From positions 20,304,082-20,368,081 of the forward strand of contig NC_067207.1 of NCBI RefSeq assembly GCF_026262505.1: a DNA stretch of 64,000 nucleotides, written 5' to 3'. Below, in pieces: positions 1 through 9,259 of the stretch (position 1 is the stretch's first letter; each line of letters starts with the position of its first letter). The notes below the pieces were generated by a model, which worked only from the letters and a program-made list of their open reading frames with translations, was not told where the DNA came from and did not search any database. Source of the stretch: Trichomonas vaginalis G3. Lineage: Eukaryota; Parabasalia; Trichomonadida; Trichomonadidae. The translations under genes were made by a program, and so were the position numbers.

Positions 1-143
1 TGTTTATCATAATTTTCTGCGTTGGTGGTGTTGTCTTACTTTCTGGAATTATTGCTGTTATTGTTTCTTCCAAACACATCAAGAGGAAAGAAAACTCTGA
101 TGAAGAAAAAGATAGATCAGAGCTTGACATGTACCTTGTGTAA
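1..143 (+). CDS. C-terminal end of a single-pass surface membrane protein (5' end outside window)
   Basis: Reading from base 3, an open frame of 46 codons ends in TAA at 141-143. It encodes a strongly hydrophobic segment of about 22 residues (roughly FIIIFCVGGVVLLSGIIAVI), then a short basic and acidic tail (KHIKRKENSDEEKDRSELDMYLV). This is the usual layout of the C-terminus of trichomonad type-I surface proteins, with ectodomain outside and a short charged cytoplasmic tail. The stop is followed by A, giving TAAA, which fits the trichomonad poly(A) signal that overlaps the stop codon. The ectodomain lies outside the window, so no family can be given. Confidence 0.7.
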   Translation, partial: FIIIFCVGGVVLLSGIIAVIVSSKHIKRKENSDEEKDRSELDMYLV

Positions 144-286
144 AGGACATCACTCCTTTCTCTGAACTTAAGTAAATAGTAACTTTTTTTATTTATTTCA
201 GTCAAAAGTAGATTTTTTTTTCGATCATAGGAAAATTAAACTTATTTGAAAATTTTCTAAAAAATATTATAAAAAAAGTTTATTGT

Positions 287-3151
287 TTAAAAGTTGATAA
301 GTTCGAAACCATCAGGTAAGTTATCTTTGTTACCCAATACAGTGTAAGTCCACTGAGAATTGATGAGCTGGTTGATTGATTCCTTGACTTCTTCAACAGT
401 TGCTTTGAAAGCTGTTTCTCTGATTTCCTTCTTCTTTTCGTAAGAAATACCAATATCTAAGTCAACTTGAGCTCTGTTATGAGGAGAGAAAGGTCTGTCC
501 AATGTCTTAGAAACAGAGAGAATTGCTCTGTCAACACTTTCTTCATCGACTTTCGCCAATGATTTGTTCATTGCGTTGATTGCAGCCTTTGTTGACTCTT
601 TCGGAGCTCCATCTCTGTAAGAAGAGATAGAAACATAGCTGGAGTTCATTCTAGAAGTAACGTGAGCTCCGTAGCATCCCATGTTCTCTCTGAGAAGTGG
701 TCCAATGATTTCTTGAGAAAGAAATTCAGAAGAAACTTCTGTCAAAATTGCATTCTTCGTGTAAAACTCAATTGGTGTCGAAATTCCAATGAAATTAGTC
801 TGTGAATCAAAGGCAATAAACATCTTCTGATGCTCTTTCTGCTCAGAAATGTATTTATCTACAGAAGTGAAGTCACTTTCTGACACTTCACTTTTGCCAT
901 TATTCAATTCATTTACAAAATCTAACACTTGTTTTTGGGAAATCTTCAAATCACTTTCTGTTGCGTGAATATCAGCTCTGAAAAGTGCAGATTTCAATGC
1001 TTTCTTGTAAACTTCAGAAAAGATTTGAGAGACTTCAGAAATATTTGCTTTTGCGGCCAATTCTCTCACTTTTTGAGATTTTGTGATACCTGTTGTTAAT
1101 TCAGTCAAAGCAGTCTTTCTATTGAAGAATCTAGAAGAGTGCAAACTGGCGAAATAAGAGCCAGAATCAATGATATCATCAACGACATCAGAATTCCATT
1201 TCTCAAGTAGTTCTTTCAACTTCTTTTCATTGAAGAAATTGCTTTCAACCATCATTCTCAAAATCTCAATAGTTTTTCCAAGATTTTCTTGAAGACATTT
1301 CGCTCCTAATCTTATAACTAAATTCACCTTGTCTTTGTCATTGATATCCTGCTTCACAGCTAAATATGAGAAGCAATCTGTTGCATATCTCTGCTTCATA
1401 AGTGAAAATTCTGTATCGTTAACTGAAGAAGTGCCAAGAGAATCAACACAATCAACAGCAATTGACAAAACGGTTGGATCTATGTCTTTCTCGAGAGGAA
1501 TAGTACCATTGACTCTGATAGTAACAATGCCGTTGCAGCCAGATGTGACTAAATCAATATTTTTGTCACTTTTTACATCACTTTTTATTGGTTCAAGAGA
1601 CAAAAATTCTTTTTTGAATTGAGGGAGTGTTTCTGTGTTTTCTCTTTCGTTTTCGATATTCGCTTTGAGACGTTTCGCTAATTCAATGATATTCTTTTTA
1701 TCGTCTTCGGTCATTTCACTTTTGACTTTCTCCAAAATTTGTTTTTCTTCTTTCGTGTTTTTGTTGTTGAATTCTTCGCTTGGATTGACGACAAATAGTG
1801 TTCTGTTCTTGTTCTCAATCAATAACTTAGTAATCAAGTTTTCTAAGTATCCTTTCTGTGAAACACGTTTTGTCAAACCGTCCAAATGATCGTTCAAAAG
1901 TGACAAAACATCACAACCGTCCATCCACTGATGAATTACGTCCTCGAAGATGTTCAAGCCGTGGTTAGAGCCAATCTTCTTGGATTTGATTTTTATGTCA
2001 TGTAAACCAGCTTGGATTACATCGTCAGAAATTCCATTTTTGACAATATTTTGTAAAGTGTCAAAAACAGTTTTTTCAAATTTTTCGATGTTTTCTGGTT
2101 TCATTCCTTTGAGGCCTATTGAGAATGTCAATGGTTTGAACTCTTTCGTGAAGTAGTGGTGAACGAAATTAGATCCAATTTCGGATTTGATCAAAGAATC
2201 GTAGAGAGGGGAAGCTTCTGAACCCAAAAGAATCTTCTGGAGGAGTTTGACGTCCATGCATAAGTCAATGTCAGTTCTTTTGCCGACAATCCATGTTATT
2301 GAAGATCTCGTTTGTTTTTCTGGGTCAGCAGAGGTATCTAATGGGCCATCGATGACGACTTTGCGTGGTTCATCTTGTTGTGGTGGGAAAAATGATAATC
2401 CTTTGGTTGGATCAACATTTGAAACATCAATCTTCAAAAGGAACTGGTCGATATGGTCCATGATCTTGTTTTCATCGAATGTACCGTAATGGATGATGAA
2501 ACAGTTCGATGGATGGTAGTATTTGTTGTGGAATTCAACTAATTCTTCTCTTGTAAGGGTTTCGATGTCCTTTGGGAAGCCACCGTAGTTATTGGCGTAG
2601 ATTGTTTTAGGAAATGTGTTGAAATTGCAGAAATCATCGAAATATTGGTCAGCTGATGAATAAACACCTTTCATTTCGTTATAAACAACGCCACAGTGCT
2701 GCAAAGGTGATTCTGGATTGTCTATTTCTGTAAATTCGAGGTGATGACATTCTGTCTTGAATGTATCTTCGTCATAAAGTGGATTGAAAACTGTATCTAA
2801 ATAAACATCCATCAAATTGTGAAAATCGACCTCATTCATTGATGCTAATGGGTAACCTGTAAGGTCTGGATATGTGAATGCATTCAAAAATGTTGCTACA
2901 CTCCTTTTAGCCAATTCAAAGAATAAACCAGTGACTGGATACTTCTTACTGCCATCTAATGTCATGTGTTCTGTAACGTGGGCAATGCCTTTGTCGTTTT
3001 CTGGGAATGTTCTGAAAGCAATTACGAAAGTATTGTTTGGATCATCGTTTTTAACGTTGAGAAACTGGCATCCATGCTTCTTGTGACGATAGAGATCACA
3101 ATGTGCGCGGATTCCTTCTATCTCCGACTCTCCAATCTTCTCAAAACTCAT
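287..3151 (-). CDS. M16C zinc metallopeptidase, presequence protease (PreP/Cym1/falcilysin) type
   Basis: This 954-residue protein has the length of the PreP/falcilysin family, two M16 halves around a linker, which degrades short peptides such as cleaved targeting sequences inside a closed chamber. The inverted zinc motif HxxEH is HVTEH at residues 58-62 (H58, E61 catalytic, H62), and the third ligand is probably E159 in VVYNEMKG. The family block around GSKKYPV, TFLNAFTYPD and NLMDVYLDTVFNP at residues 67-124 is very characteristic. The ATG at 3151 is preceded by a TCACTT initiator 24 nt upstream, which supports the start. The N-terminus (MSFEKIGESE) does not look like the short hydrogenosomal presequences of trichomonads, so a cytosolic location is possible. 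The stop is followed by A (TAAA). Family call is firm; location is inference. Confidence 0.93.
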   Translation of the reverse strand: MSFEKIGESEIEGIRAHCDLYRHKKHGCQFLNVKNDDPNNTFVIAFRTFPENDKGIAHVTEHMTLDGSKKYPVTGLFFELAKRSVATFLNAFTYPDLTGYPLASMNEVDFHNLMDVYLDTVFNPLYDEDTFKTECHHLEFTEIDNPESPLQHCGVVYNEMKGVYSSADQYFDDFCNFNTFPKTIYANNYGGFPKDIETLTREELVEFHNKYYHPSNCFIIHYGTFDENKIMDHIDQFLLKIDVSNVDPTKGLSFFPPQQDEPRKVVIDGPLDTSADPEKQTRSSITWIVGKRTDIDLCMDVKLLQKILLGSEASPLYDSLIKSEIGSNFVHHYFTKEFKPLTFSIGLKGMKPENIEKFEKTVFDTLQNIVKNGISDDVIQAGLHDIKIKSKKIGSNHGLNIFEDVIHQWMDGCDVLSLLNDHLDGLTKRVSQKGYLENLITKLLIENKNRTLFVVNPSEEFNNKNTKEEKQILEKVKSEMTEDDKKNIIELAKRLKANIENERENTETLPQFKKEFLSLEPIKSDVKSDKNIDLVTSGCNGIVTIRVNGTIPLEKDIDPTVLSIAVDCVDSLGTSSVNDTEFSLMKQRYATDCFSYLAVKQDINDKDKVNLVIRLGAKCLQENLGKTIEILRMMVESNFFNEKKLKELLEKWNSDVVDDIIDSGSYFASLHSSRFFNRKTALTELTTGITKSQKVRELAAKANISEVSQIFSEVYKKALKSALFRADIHATESDLKISQKQVLDFVNELNNGKSEVSESDFTSVDKYISEQKEHQKMFIAFDSQTNFIGISTPIEFYTKNAILTEVSSEFLSQEIIGPLLRENMGCYGAHVTSRMNSSYVSISSYRDGAPKESTKAAINAMNKSLAKVDEESVDRAILSVSKTLDRPFSPHNRAQVDLDIGISYEKKKEIRETAFKATVEEVKESINQLINSQWTYTVLGNKDNLPDGFELINF

Positions 3152-3790
3152 GATTCTTTGGAAAATCTAAAAAGTGATTGGAAAAAGTGGCAAATTGATC
3201 AATCAAAATTTATCTCATTTCATGTCATCAAAAGATATAGCATTAACGGAAAGAAAGAACTAACTAGGAAAATAAATAAGATCTATCCGAACTATCTTCA
3301 AATTTAGGGGATCAAGATCATCAAAATTTAGAAAATATAACTTTATTTATTTCATTCATTGCAGCACTGAAATCTCCACCAGAATGTTTATATGTGATCT
3401 ATAGTTTTTTGCTATTATGCAATTATAAACTAAAATATTATGTCATTATTCTTTGAAAACTAGTTAAATCTATGCTGCACGAAATACGCCGTTGATTGTG
3501 CGTGATTACAGGTAGTAGCATGGTTTTGGTTTCTTTACTTTATCATTACCAAATTATTTTTTCATTTGAAACCAAAAATTGGGTATTTTAAGCATATATC
3601 GAATAAGCTTTCATATCAGAAAGTATAATAGAAGTGTAATGCATAATTATTCTTATATTGATGATAATTTCCTTTGAGATTTAATAAAAAATAAGCGAAA
3701 ATCAGTAAAAAGTTTTTCATAATCGAATTAAAGTCAAAACACTATATATTTTTATTGTAAATAAATTAATAATATAAAAATAATTCTAAA
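3152..3790. other. Intergenic, between two minus-strand genes
   Basis: AT-rich, with no supported gene. The open frame at 2966-3307 on the plus strand is mainly a shadow of the peptidase gene. Apart from the initiator of the peptidase gene I see nothing in it. Confidence 0.6.
3172..3177 (-). promoter_or_regulatory. Initiator element (TCACTT) of the M16 peptidase gene
   Basis: On the minus strand the sequence reads TCACTT, matching the trichomonad Inr consensus TCA(+1)Y(T/A). The predicted start is about 24 nt upstream of the ATG at 3151, giving a short 5' leader as is usual in these organisms. Confidence 0.55.
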
Positions 3791-5065
3791 TCATTGATAA
3801 GGGTTATCAATTAGTCCTTGCCGAGCAATGTTTTCTTGATTTATAGCATATGTCGGCGTTTCACTTAGAGGGACTGTTATTTCACTTTTTGGATTATAAT
3901 TTGATTCAAAATCGGCTTCTTCAGCATTACAACGCATGCACAAGTTAATGAGAACATGAATTTCAACAAATAAGAGAAATACAACCCATATAAATGCGTA
4001 CATAACTGGAATTACCCAAATCCTACAGAGCATATCCATAAGAAACACAGTACCTTGTTTTGTCTGCATAAATATAATATCAAAAGGATTTTTGCAACAT
4101 GTAGCACAATAAATGCAAGTTGTTGGATGATTTTTATAATGTTTTTCTGCTGCGAAATATTCCTTAATGCAACTTTTGTAACAGCATTGACATGACATTC
4201 CTGACCTGTAATATCTGTTTGGATGAACTTTTGCAAGAATTCCAATCGGAATAAATAATAAAAAGCAAAATGCATAATAGCCTATAACAAAATATATTAT
4301 ATACTCCCAATGGAAGTGATATCCACCATATAATTTGTGATCAATCGCTGTTTGATTCGCTGGATAAAAAATTGTTTGATTTTCTGTTGGAAACATAACC
4401 AATCTCAGTCCTTTGTCATTTTCTCCGTATCTTCTGAACTGAAATCCAGCTGTTTGATTTGATTTATACTCTAAAGAAACACTGAAATATCCAATATATT
4501 CGTATTTCGTGTTAAAGTCAAGAATTTTTGTTTCTCGTTTAAAATACTGATCATATTCAGTGAAATATGCATTAACTTGAGATTTTTCTAAAGAATTTAT
4601 TAAAATGTCACTATGATCAACAAGTGAAAGATAATTGTAATGACTATGTTTGTTTTCTAAGTCAGTTGTATGGTTCGATTGAACAGTATATATGTCGTTA
4701 TCGATTAATGAAACAATTGTTCCTACTTTTTCATCTTTTCCGGCATAAAAACCAAAGAAAGAACCAGTAAAACGCTGAAACATATATAAATTTTCGATTG
4801 CAATCATTCCTTTTGATTTAGAGAATCCATAAATTAGTTCTGGTTCATTTCGTAGAGTTAAATTTTGTATTTCATTACCTTCTATGTAATATATGTTGTA
4901 AGGATAGTATGCTTTAGTGTAAAAAACAACTTGCCAAACATCTTTTAAATCTTCTAAACTGTAACAAATAGTTTGATGTTCTTGTATGTTAGTAGAAAAT
5001 GGAAATGGATCAGCATTAGCGTAAAAAGTTAAACGAGTAATTGAAGAACATGTTATTTGAAGCAT
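3791..5065 (-). CDS. Two-TM, cysteine-rich membrane protein (trichomonad family, function unknown)
   Basis: 424 residues. Residues 1-250 form an N-glycosylation-rich domain (several NxT sites such as NHT, NQT) without clear similarity. A first membrane span lies at about 254-278 (IIYFVIGYYAFCFLLFIPIGIL). A loop at 279-345 carries eight cysteines at 292-324 (CQCC, C299, CIYCATCC), arranged like a metal-binding or disulfide knot. A second span lies at about 348-375, followed by an acidic tail ending LIDNPYQ. An in-frame TAA lies directly upstream of the ATG, so the start is sound although no classic signal peptide is present. A paralog at 7494-8647 shares the two spans, the cysteine pattern and the tail. 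I do not recognise a named family. With the first 250 residues outside, the loop would be cytoplasmic and the tail outside; the opposite topology is also possible. Confidence 0.8.
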   Translation of the reverse strand: MLQITCSSITRLTFYANADPFPFSTNIQEHQTICYSLEDLKDVWQVVFYTKAYYPYNIYYIEGNEIQNLTLRNEPELIYGFSKSKGMIAIENLYMFQRFTGSFFGFYAGKDEKVGTIVSLIDNDIYTVQSNHTTDLENKHSHYNYLSLVDHSDILINSLEKSQVNAYFTEYDQYFKRETKILDFNTKYEYIGYFSVSLEYKSNQTAGFQFRRYGENDKGLRLVMFPTENQTIFYPANQTAIDHKLYGGYHFHWEYIIYFVIGYYAFCFLLFIPIGILAKVHPNRYYRSGMSCQCCYKSCIKEYFAAEKHYKNHPTTCIYCATCCKNPFDIIFMQTKQGTVFLMDMLCRIWVIPVMYAFIWVVFLLFVEIHVLINLCMRCNAEEADFESNYNPKSEITVPLSETPTYAINQENIARQGLIDNPYQ

Positions 5066-5641
5066 TTTTATTTATTGTCAAATTGTCAAATGCCACAAAA
5101 ATTCTGAACTTACAAATTCAATTGCGGATCCCAGTAAAGATTGTTTTATTGTGAATAAGATTCTTAAACATAAATGCGATCTTTTCTATTCCTGGCATGT
5201 TCTTAATTTGTGAATTGCTTCAGAAGACAGGCAACCAGATGCAACATAGCTGCGTAGAGTGTAATCATCTGAAAATTGAGCGCTTATATACATTAGGAAG
5301 ATTTATTTCCCATAAAACTTGCTTTGCACTTAAATCTCATAATCTAAGATCGCCATTATTTTATCCTGCAATTATGGAAACGTCAGATGGATCAGTCGTT
5401 TCATCCATTGATACATTCCAGCAGTCTCTTATTGTTCCTTCTGGTTTCAAGGTAGCATCAACTGGATCTTGATCACGAAAATCAATGATGCAAAATTACC
5501 ATTACTAATATAGATGGTCCTGGTGCTGCACTACCGTCAATGCAGTTAAGCAACCAGATGTAATACGGCTAAGCTGAGAGTAACGAAAAAAGAAAACACA
5601 ACTATTTATAAAACTTTTCTTATTTCTCTAACAAAATGTCT
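5066..5641. other. Intergenic with a possible short gene relic on the minus strand
   Basis: No intact gene. On the minus strand about 43 codons (around 5375-5510) read as plausible protein (DFRDQDPVDATLKPEG, then TIRDCWNVSMDETTDPSD) bounded by stops. It could be the remnant of a longer gene, but I cannot name it. The plus-strand frame at 5197-5472 has no support. Confidence 0.3.
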
Positions 5642-7108
5642 TTAAACCAATGATTCTATCCAGTCATTCAGTTTTTGTAAATCGCTATACATGGATATTG
5701 CTTGCTCATTGGAAATAGAACTCAGAATCTTTTTAATCCTTCTTTTACCAAATCCACGCTCTTTGAGTTTAGTTAAGATGGAATCTTTTGCAAAAGACAG
5801 CTGTGAAACCGGAATAGATAAAGTCACTTCTTGCGGAGGATAATAAGGAGCGAATTTGTCTCGATTTTCATTAGATTCACTCTTTATGCTTGGGACCATT
5901 TTTGATTTATAGAGAGCTAACTTCCGATTCAGGGCCTTTTGATGTTGACGTTCTTCTTTCATTTGGAAGTAGCTAACATAAGGTATCTTTCCTTTGAGTG
6001 GTTTATACATGGATTTTTCGAGAGCCGCTTTTGTAGCTTCCTTTGTCTTGAAGAGAACAAAGCCGACTCCATTAAGTTTTTGATTTTGATCTTGATCATT
6101 TGGCCATCCTGTATATGATCCACTCATTTTTGGTTTGCTATCAGATGGTGAATGTGAAGTACGATTAATTCTGAGCATTTCTACTTCACCGAATTGTTGG
6201 AAATATTCTCCAAATTCTTTGTCACTTATACTAGAATCAAATTCTTTGACATATAGGTCACTTATTAACTCGACGTTTGTAAGCGGCTTTTTCTCTCAAT
6301 ATTATTTGCTTACGTTCTTCCTTTGATTGTGCACGACCACAAACAAATTCGAACTCTCCAGATTTATGAGTCTTTTTGTTTAAACTTTCAACTGCTTTTA
6401 CAGCATCTTCATGGTTTTTGAAGTTGCAAAAACCAAATTCTAAGCTAGATCCATCTTCATCAAACATTATTGCTGGATTGTCTTTTCCTGTTTCAACAAA
6501 TTCTCCAAATTCTTTCATTAAATTAGCAAGATCTTTGTTACTCTTTAAAAATTTGATTGGAAGAGGATAAATGTATACATTTGTGAATATTTCTTCTGGA
6601 TCTTTTTTCTCTGGTTTTTTATAGAATTCGATTTTAATTGGCTTTCCGTTTATTGAAGCACCTTCAAGATCTTCACGGGCTTTCCTTGCATCTTCAACTT
6701 CATAAAATGTTACATATCCGTAACCACGAGATTTCCCTTTTGTTAGAGGAATTTTACAAGAAACAATTTTGCCAAAATTGGAGAAAGCGTCATGAAGCTG
6801 AGATACGGAAATGCTTTCATCAAGACCACTGATGAAAAGACAGCTCTCATGTGAATTAATTATCTTTTTTGTATGGCGATCAGACCAAAGAATGCGAATT
6901 GGAATGCCATCTAATGAGGTGTAATTTACTTCATCTAAGGCGCGTTGTGCCAATTCGTGTGATTGAAATATGACAAAAGCAAAAGATTTATCTAATTTCT
7001 TATGCTGTTTGGAAAAGATCCATAGCCACGGAATAAATCTTTAACAAAAAGTTCATCAACACTACTTGGGAGATCACCAATGTAGAGTTCTCTCCATTCT
7101 GAATCCAT
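5642..7108 (-). pseudogene. Poly(A)-binding protein (PABP)-like gene, frameshifted twice
   Basis: Translating the minus strand from the ATG at 7108 gives the start of an RRM (ELYIGDLPSSVDELFVKDLF). The frame then breaks near 7010-7025 and continues one frame over (KKLDKSFAFVIFQS). RRM2 (CLFISGLDESIS, GYGYVTF) and RRM3 (VYIYPLPIKFL, EFGFCNF) follow in the frame at 6258-6953. The frame changes again near 6268-6285, and RRM4 (DLYVKEFDSSISDKEFGEYF, GVGFVLF) follows in the frame ending at 5642. Four RRMs in this order are the hallmark of cytoplasmic PABP, which coats mRNA poly(A) tails. The C-terminus is helical and does not look like the classic PABC domain. No GT-AG intron is visible at either break. 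Either the locus is a decayed paralog or each break is a one-base sequencing error; both are plausible. RRM4 carries an unusual Ser/Gly/Asp-rich insertion. Confidence 0.8.
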
Positions 7109-7493
7109 TTTTTATAACAATTTTTTTATCATATTGAATTTAATTCAATGAGTCTTCTCAATTTTGAATTGCTAAAATAAGACAGGTTCATTTATTGAAA
7201 TTTGGATTCAATATCTGGCTGCAATTCTAGCTCAAAAAAGACAATCATGTATATTTAAATTCAATCTCCAAATGCATACATGATGTATAGTTTAGGCGCT
7301 GTTATTTCGCTATAAAGCAATGTGTACATGCAATGGCTTTTGTATATAACTAACATATTTTTTTGCTGAATGAATTAATCCATATGGATTTTGAAATTTA
7401 ATTTATATGAAATGCTTACTATTTAATGCATAAATGAATCAGGTATTTCAAAAAAATTATATCACAAGTTTTTTATTTACATTTTAACAAAAA
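7109..7493. other. Intergenic, no gene seen
   Basis: 385 bp of AT-rich DNA between two minus-strand loci; nothing recognisable beyond upstream and downstream flanks. Confidence 0.6.
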
Positions 7494-8647
7494 TTATTGA
7501 TAAGGATTGTCAATTAGTGGCTGTTGAGTAACATTTTCTTCATTAACATTATAAGAAGGTGTTACACTTTGAACAGGCATAGCTTCACTGTCTTCTGGAC
7601 AAAAATTGATTTCGAAATTTATTTCATCAGTATTAGAATGAATCAATAAGTTAATAAGAACATGTATTTCGACAAACAAAAGGAAAACTACCCATAAAAT
7701 AACATAAAAAATTGGAATTAAGAAAACCTTGCAAACAGAATCTAAACTAAGATGTCTACCTCTAGAAGTAGTTACAAACAGCAAATCAAATGGATTCTTG
7801 CAGCACGTTGCACAATAAATGCAAGTTGTCGGATGTTGCTTGTAATGTCGCTCAGCAGCAAAATATTCTTTGATACAACTCTTGTAGCAACACTTACATG
7901 ATATACCTGCCCTATAATATCTGTTTGGATGATTTTTTGCAAGAATTCCAATCGGAATAAATAATAAGAAGCAAAGTGCGTAATAACCAACTAATCCATA
8001 GACAATATACTCCCAATGGAAGTGAAATACTCCATAAAATTTGTAATATTTTGCTGTTTGATAAGATGGATAAAAAACTGTTTTATTTTCTGTTGAAGTC
8101 ATAACAAAACGTAGTCCATAATTGTTTTCTCCATCACGTTTGAACTGAAGTCCGGATTTTTCATTTGAATTATATATAAAAGAAATTAAGACAACATGAA
8201 GATTATAATATATCTCATTACATTCTAATTCTTCGGTGTACCCATAATCCCTAAGAACATGATTTGCTGTAATGTTAACATGCGATTTTTCTAAAGAATT
8301 AACTATTACAGCATAGTCATTGACTAAAGAAATGTAATAATAACGATTATATTTGCTTTCTAAGTCTGAAGGATGATTTGATTGAACGGTAAATATATCT
8401 TTTTTGATTGATGAAACATGGATGTGATTCTTTTGCAAAAGATGTTGTAAACGATAAGATTGTAATTTCAAATAATAAAAAATTGTAATATTTTGTTTTC
8501 AAAATGATGCTTACAGATATGAGACATTTGTGTATCCAATATTCAGCTTTTTGTCAGTTTGACCTATATATAAAATTATCGAATAAACATTAATTTTTTC
8601 AGCCAAGATTATTGAGTTTTCTTCAGATATAGCAACAATGATGTTAA
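7494..8647 (-). pseudogene. Broken paralog of the two-TM cysteine-rich membrane protein
   Basis: The frame 7494-8471 aligns along its length with residues about 115-424 of the protein at 3791-5065. Shared are FTVQSNH, INSLEKSHVN, the span YGLVGYYALCFLLFIPIGIL, the cysteine loop (CKCC, CIYCATCC), the second span and the LIDNPYQ end. It has no ATG before about residue 170; its first codon is TTG. Upstream, in another frame at about 8510-8647, there is a stretch (IILAEKINVY, LYIGQTDKKLNIG) that resembles the missing part of the paralog (IAIENLYMF, FYAGKDEKVGTI). So the 5' half has decayed or shifted frame, and the copy is most likely a pseudogene. A functional shorter protein from an internal start cannot be excluded. 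Confidence 0.65.
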
Positions 8648-9259
8648 TAGATTGTTAAACTGATTTCACTAATATATCACTTGATAATATTTCATTAGAT
8701 TCACCAAAAGATAGGAAAAGTACATCTCGAATATTTGGGCGAACGAATATAAAAGATTTTAGCAAATATATCAATAATTTTTTACAAAATAAATAATTGC
8801 ATAGGGTGTCCTTTCGAGTTTCATACATTTTTTGCGAACAGATCGAAATTCTTGAATCACAAGGAAAACAGATTTTATTTAATAGTATTCTCCAATGAAT
8901 TTATCCGCTTAATATGACTCTTCAATATAAATGTTTTTAACATTTCTTAATTTTACATAATATGATTTTTAAATACGATAAAACAAATTCAAAGAATAAT
9001 TTTGAGGGAACTTTTTAATTATTCTGTTATTAAATGTTTGAATACAGCTTTTGTAGGTGGAAAACATTTTATAACGTTTTCCTATTGTACTTAAATTTTG
9101 AGTTGGACTCGCAAATTGAAAAGATTTTTGTATGATCATTCAAAAATTGAATTCTGAAATAAAAGTTGTATAAATGAGAAATGATCATATCAATGATGTA
9201 TAAGAGAATTTTAAATTCTTGTAAAATCATTATTAAAAACGATATTAATTCAAATTGGT
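8648..9259. other. Upstream region of the first surface-protein paralog
   Basis: AT-rich. It contains a block (TACGATAA followed by an A/T run and ATTCA, from 8974) that recurs at a similar distance upstream of the two downstream paralogs, so the duplications included 5' flanking DNA. No gene seen. Confidence 0.5.

Noticed and set aside
5197-5472. 91-residue plus-strand frame
   Set aside because: No similarity or signal; the minus strand looks more protein-like in part of it, and neither is convincing as a gene.
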